From the NCBI GenBank assembly GCA_016584305.1, contig JACEEZ010004873.1, positions 10,001 through 74,000 of the forward strand: DNA of 64,000 nt, read 5' to 3'. Positions 62,956 to 64,000 of the stretch are shown in pieces (the first letter of the stretch is position 1; every line of letters begins with the position of its first letter). Below the pieces are notes generated by a model. That model did no database searches and was not told the origin of the DNA. It worked only from the letters and a program-made list of their open reading frames with translations. A program made the translations under genes and the position numbers. This DNA is from Chionoecetes opilio (lineage: Eukaryota; Arthropoda; Malacostraca; Decapoda; Majidae).

Positions 62956-63303
62956 ACCATAGCGTACAAAGCCCGCTATGGTGTGTGACAGAAAAGAGAG
63001 AGAGAAAAAAAGAGAGCAAGGTTAAATATACGATGATAAATAAGAAAAACACTAAGAAACCCAAATAAATGCATGTTTGAAGGAGGAATAGGAGGGGGAG
63101 GAAGAAGAGGGGGAGGAAGACTCAGGGCAATAATGACCTTGTGATGTTAGTAGACGAATTAATTAGCAAAGAGGAGAGAGGGAAGGAAGGGGAGAAGAAT
63201 GGAGGGTGGGAAGGAGAGAATTTGAGGGTTCCTCTAAATTAAGTCCCTGTCGGAGAGAGAGAGAGAGAGGCCTCCTCTCCGTTTCCTTATTTCTAGTCGA
63301 TTA

Positions 63304-63306
<3 letters not shown>

Positions 63307-63399
<93 letters not shown>
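63307..63399. repeat. (CT)n microsatellite
   Basis: Pure CT run near the centre of the palindromic element. Confidence 0.97.
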
Positions 63400-63400
<1 letters not shown>

Positions 63401-63735
63401 TATCCTTTCGAACGACAATCAGAGATATGTGTGTGTGTGTGTGTTTCGAAACTAACCATAGGATTTTCTCGAAAGTTCCTTCATTGTGATTCCCACGCAA
63501 ACATTATAGTTTCCCTTACTTACCAATCCATGTTTTGGAGAGGTGCTAGGCCCTCCTTCCCTCTCTCCTCTTTGCTAAATCGTCTACTAACATCACAAGA
63601 TAATTATTGTCCTGAGTCTTCCTCCCCCTCCTTCTCTTCCCCGTCTTCTTCCTCCCCCTCCTATTCCTCCTTGAAACATGCATTTATATTGGTTTCATAG
63701 TGTTTTTGCTTATTTTTCATCGTATATCTAACCTT

Positions 63736-63836
<101 letters not shown>

Positions 63837-63863
63837 ACTGCCACACACCATAGCGGGCTTTGT

Positions 63864-63960
63864 ATTCTGGCTCGAACATGTATCACATTCGGCGGTTGGT
63901 TTTCCACATATACGCGACCAGCATCATCTACTTCAGTCTCAAATTGAGCATCATACTCTA
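63864..63960 (-). other. Short coding-like frame at window end
   Basis: The minus-strand frame reading VEYDAQFETEVDDAGRVYVE has protein-like composition and is preceded by an acceptor-like CTGTGACAG. It is too short to identify and is cut off by the palindromic element. It could be an exon of a minus-strand gene. Confidence 0.2.
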
Positions 63961-64000
63961 CATCTGTCACAGCGACAGATTAACTGTCTGACACCGAACT

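Overview
The window is eukaryotic nuclear DNA, most likely from an arthropod and probably a decapod crustacean. The genes are split by GT-AG introns. There is an insect-type gustatory-receptor gene. Long (GA)n, (CT)n and (TA)n tracts and dense transposon debris (CR1/Jockey/RTE-like LINEs, a tRNA-derived SINE family, hAT and PIF/Harbinger elements, fold-back elements) fill most of the rest. The species assignment is inference from gene content only. No rRNA, tRNA, CRISPR or bacterial-style operon is visible.

Region 1 (about 4.0-36.4 kb, + strand) can be read as one giant gene. Two small exons (4058-4123, 4260-4311), one enormous exon (9118-32079) and three small exons (35424-35572, 35890-36000, 36280-36390) join with matching phases at every junction into an open frame ending in TAG. 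The big exon is an array of about 36 copies of a 591-bp (197-residue) Ser/Thr-rich unit. It lies between a helical, charged N-terminal part and a coiled-coil C-terminal part. No signal peptide is visible. Copies at both edges of the array are open, while the inner copies (about 10.02-29.53 kb) are peppered with 1-2 nt indels. That pattern looks more like uncorrected long-read consensus error than pseudogenisation. Intron 3 is filled by LINE copies, one nested in another in opposite orientation.

Region 2 (about 38.8-56.5 kb, + strand) holds a gustatory-receptor gene with five recognisable, phase-consistent exons; the TM7 exon is not found. Its second intron is about 14.6 kb and is a nest of mobile DNA: a LINE remnant, a perfect-looking hairpin, a PIF/Harbinger remnant split by a fold-back element, a 550-codon open frame for a PIN/FEN1-like nuclease-fold protein lying between inverted repeats, a 2-kb element made of five alternately oriented copies of one sequence, and a decayed arthropod gene family lying between inverted repeats and itself interrupted by a Harbinger element.

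Region 3 (about 56.5-64 kb) contains a LINE endonuclease fragment, a SINE, a hAT-type miniature element with exact 8-bp target duplications, a second, decayed PIN-like gene inside a 3.2-kb element with clear terminal inverted repeats, and a palindromic TA-flanked miniature element.

The most interesting themes are: (1) three loci where genes of uncharacterised invertebrate families sit between inverted repeats, suggesting mobile elements whose cargo or engine is not a classical transposase; (2) three unrelated hAT-type miniature elements that each carry arrays of their own short motif inside both ends; (3) the giant repeat gene and the assembly signature within it; (4) dinucleotide repeats that begin exactly at splice sites and at a stop codon.
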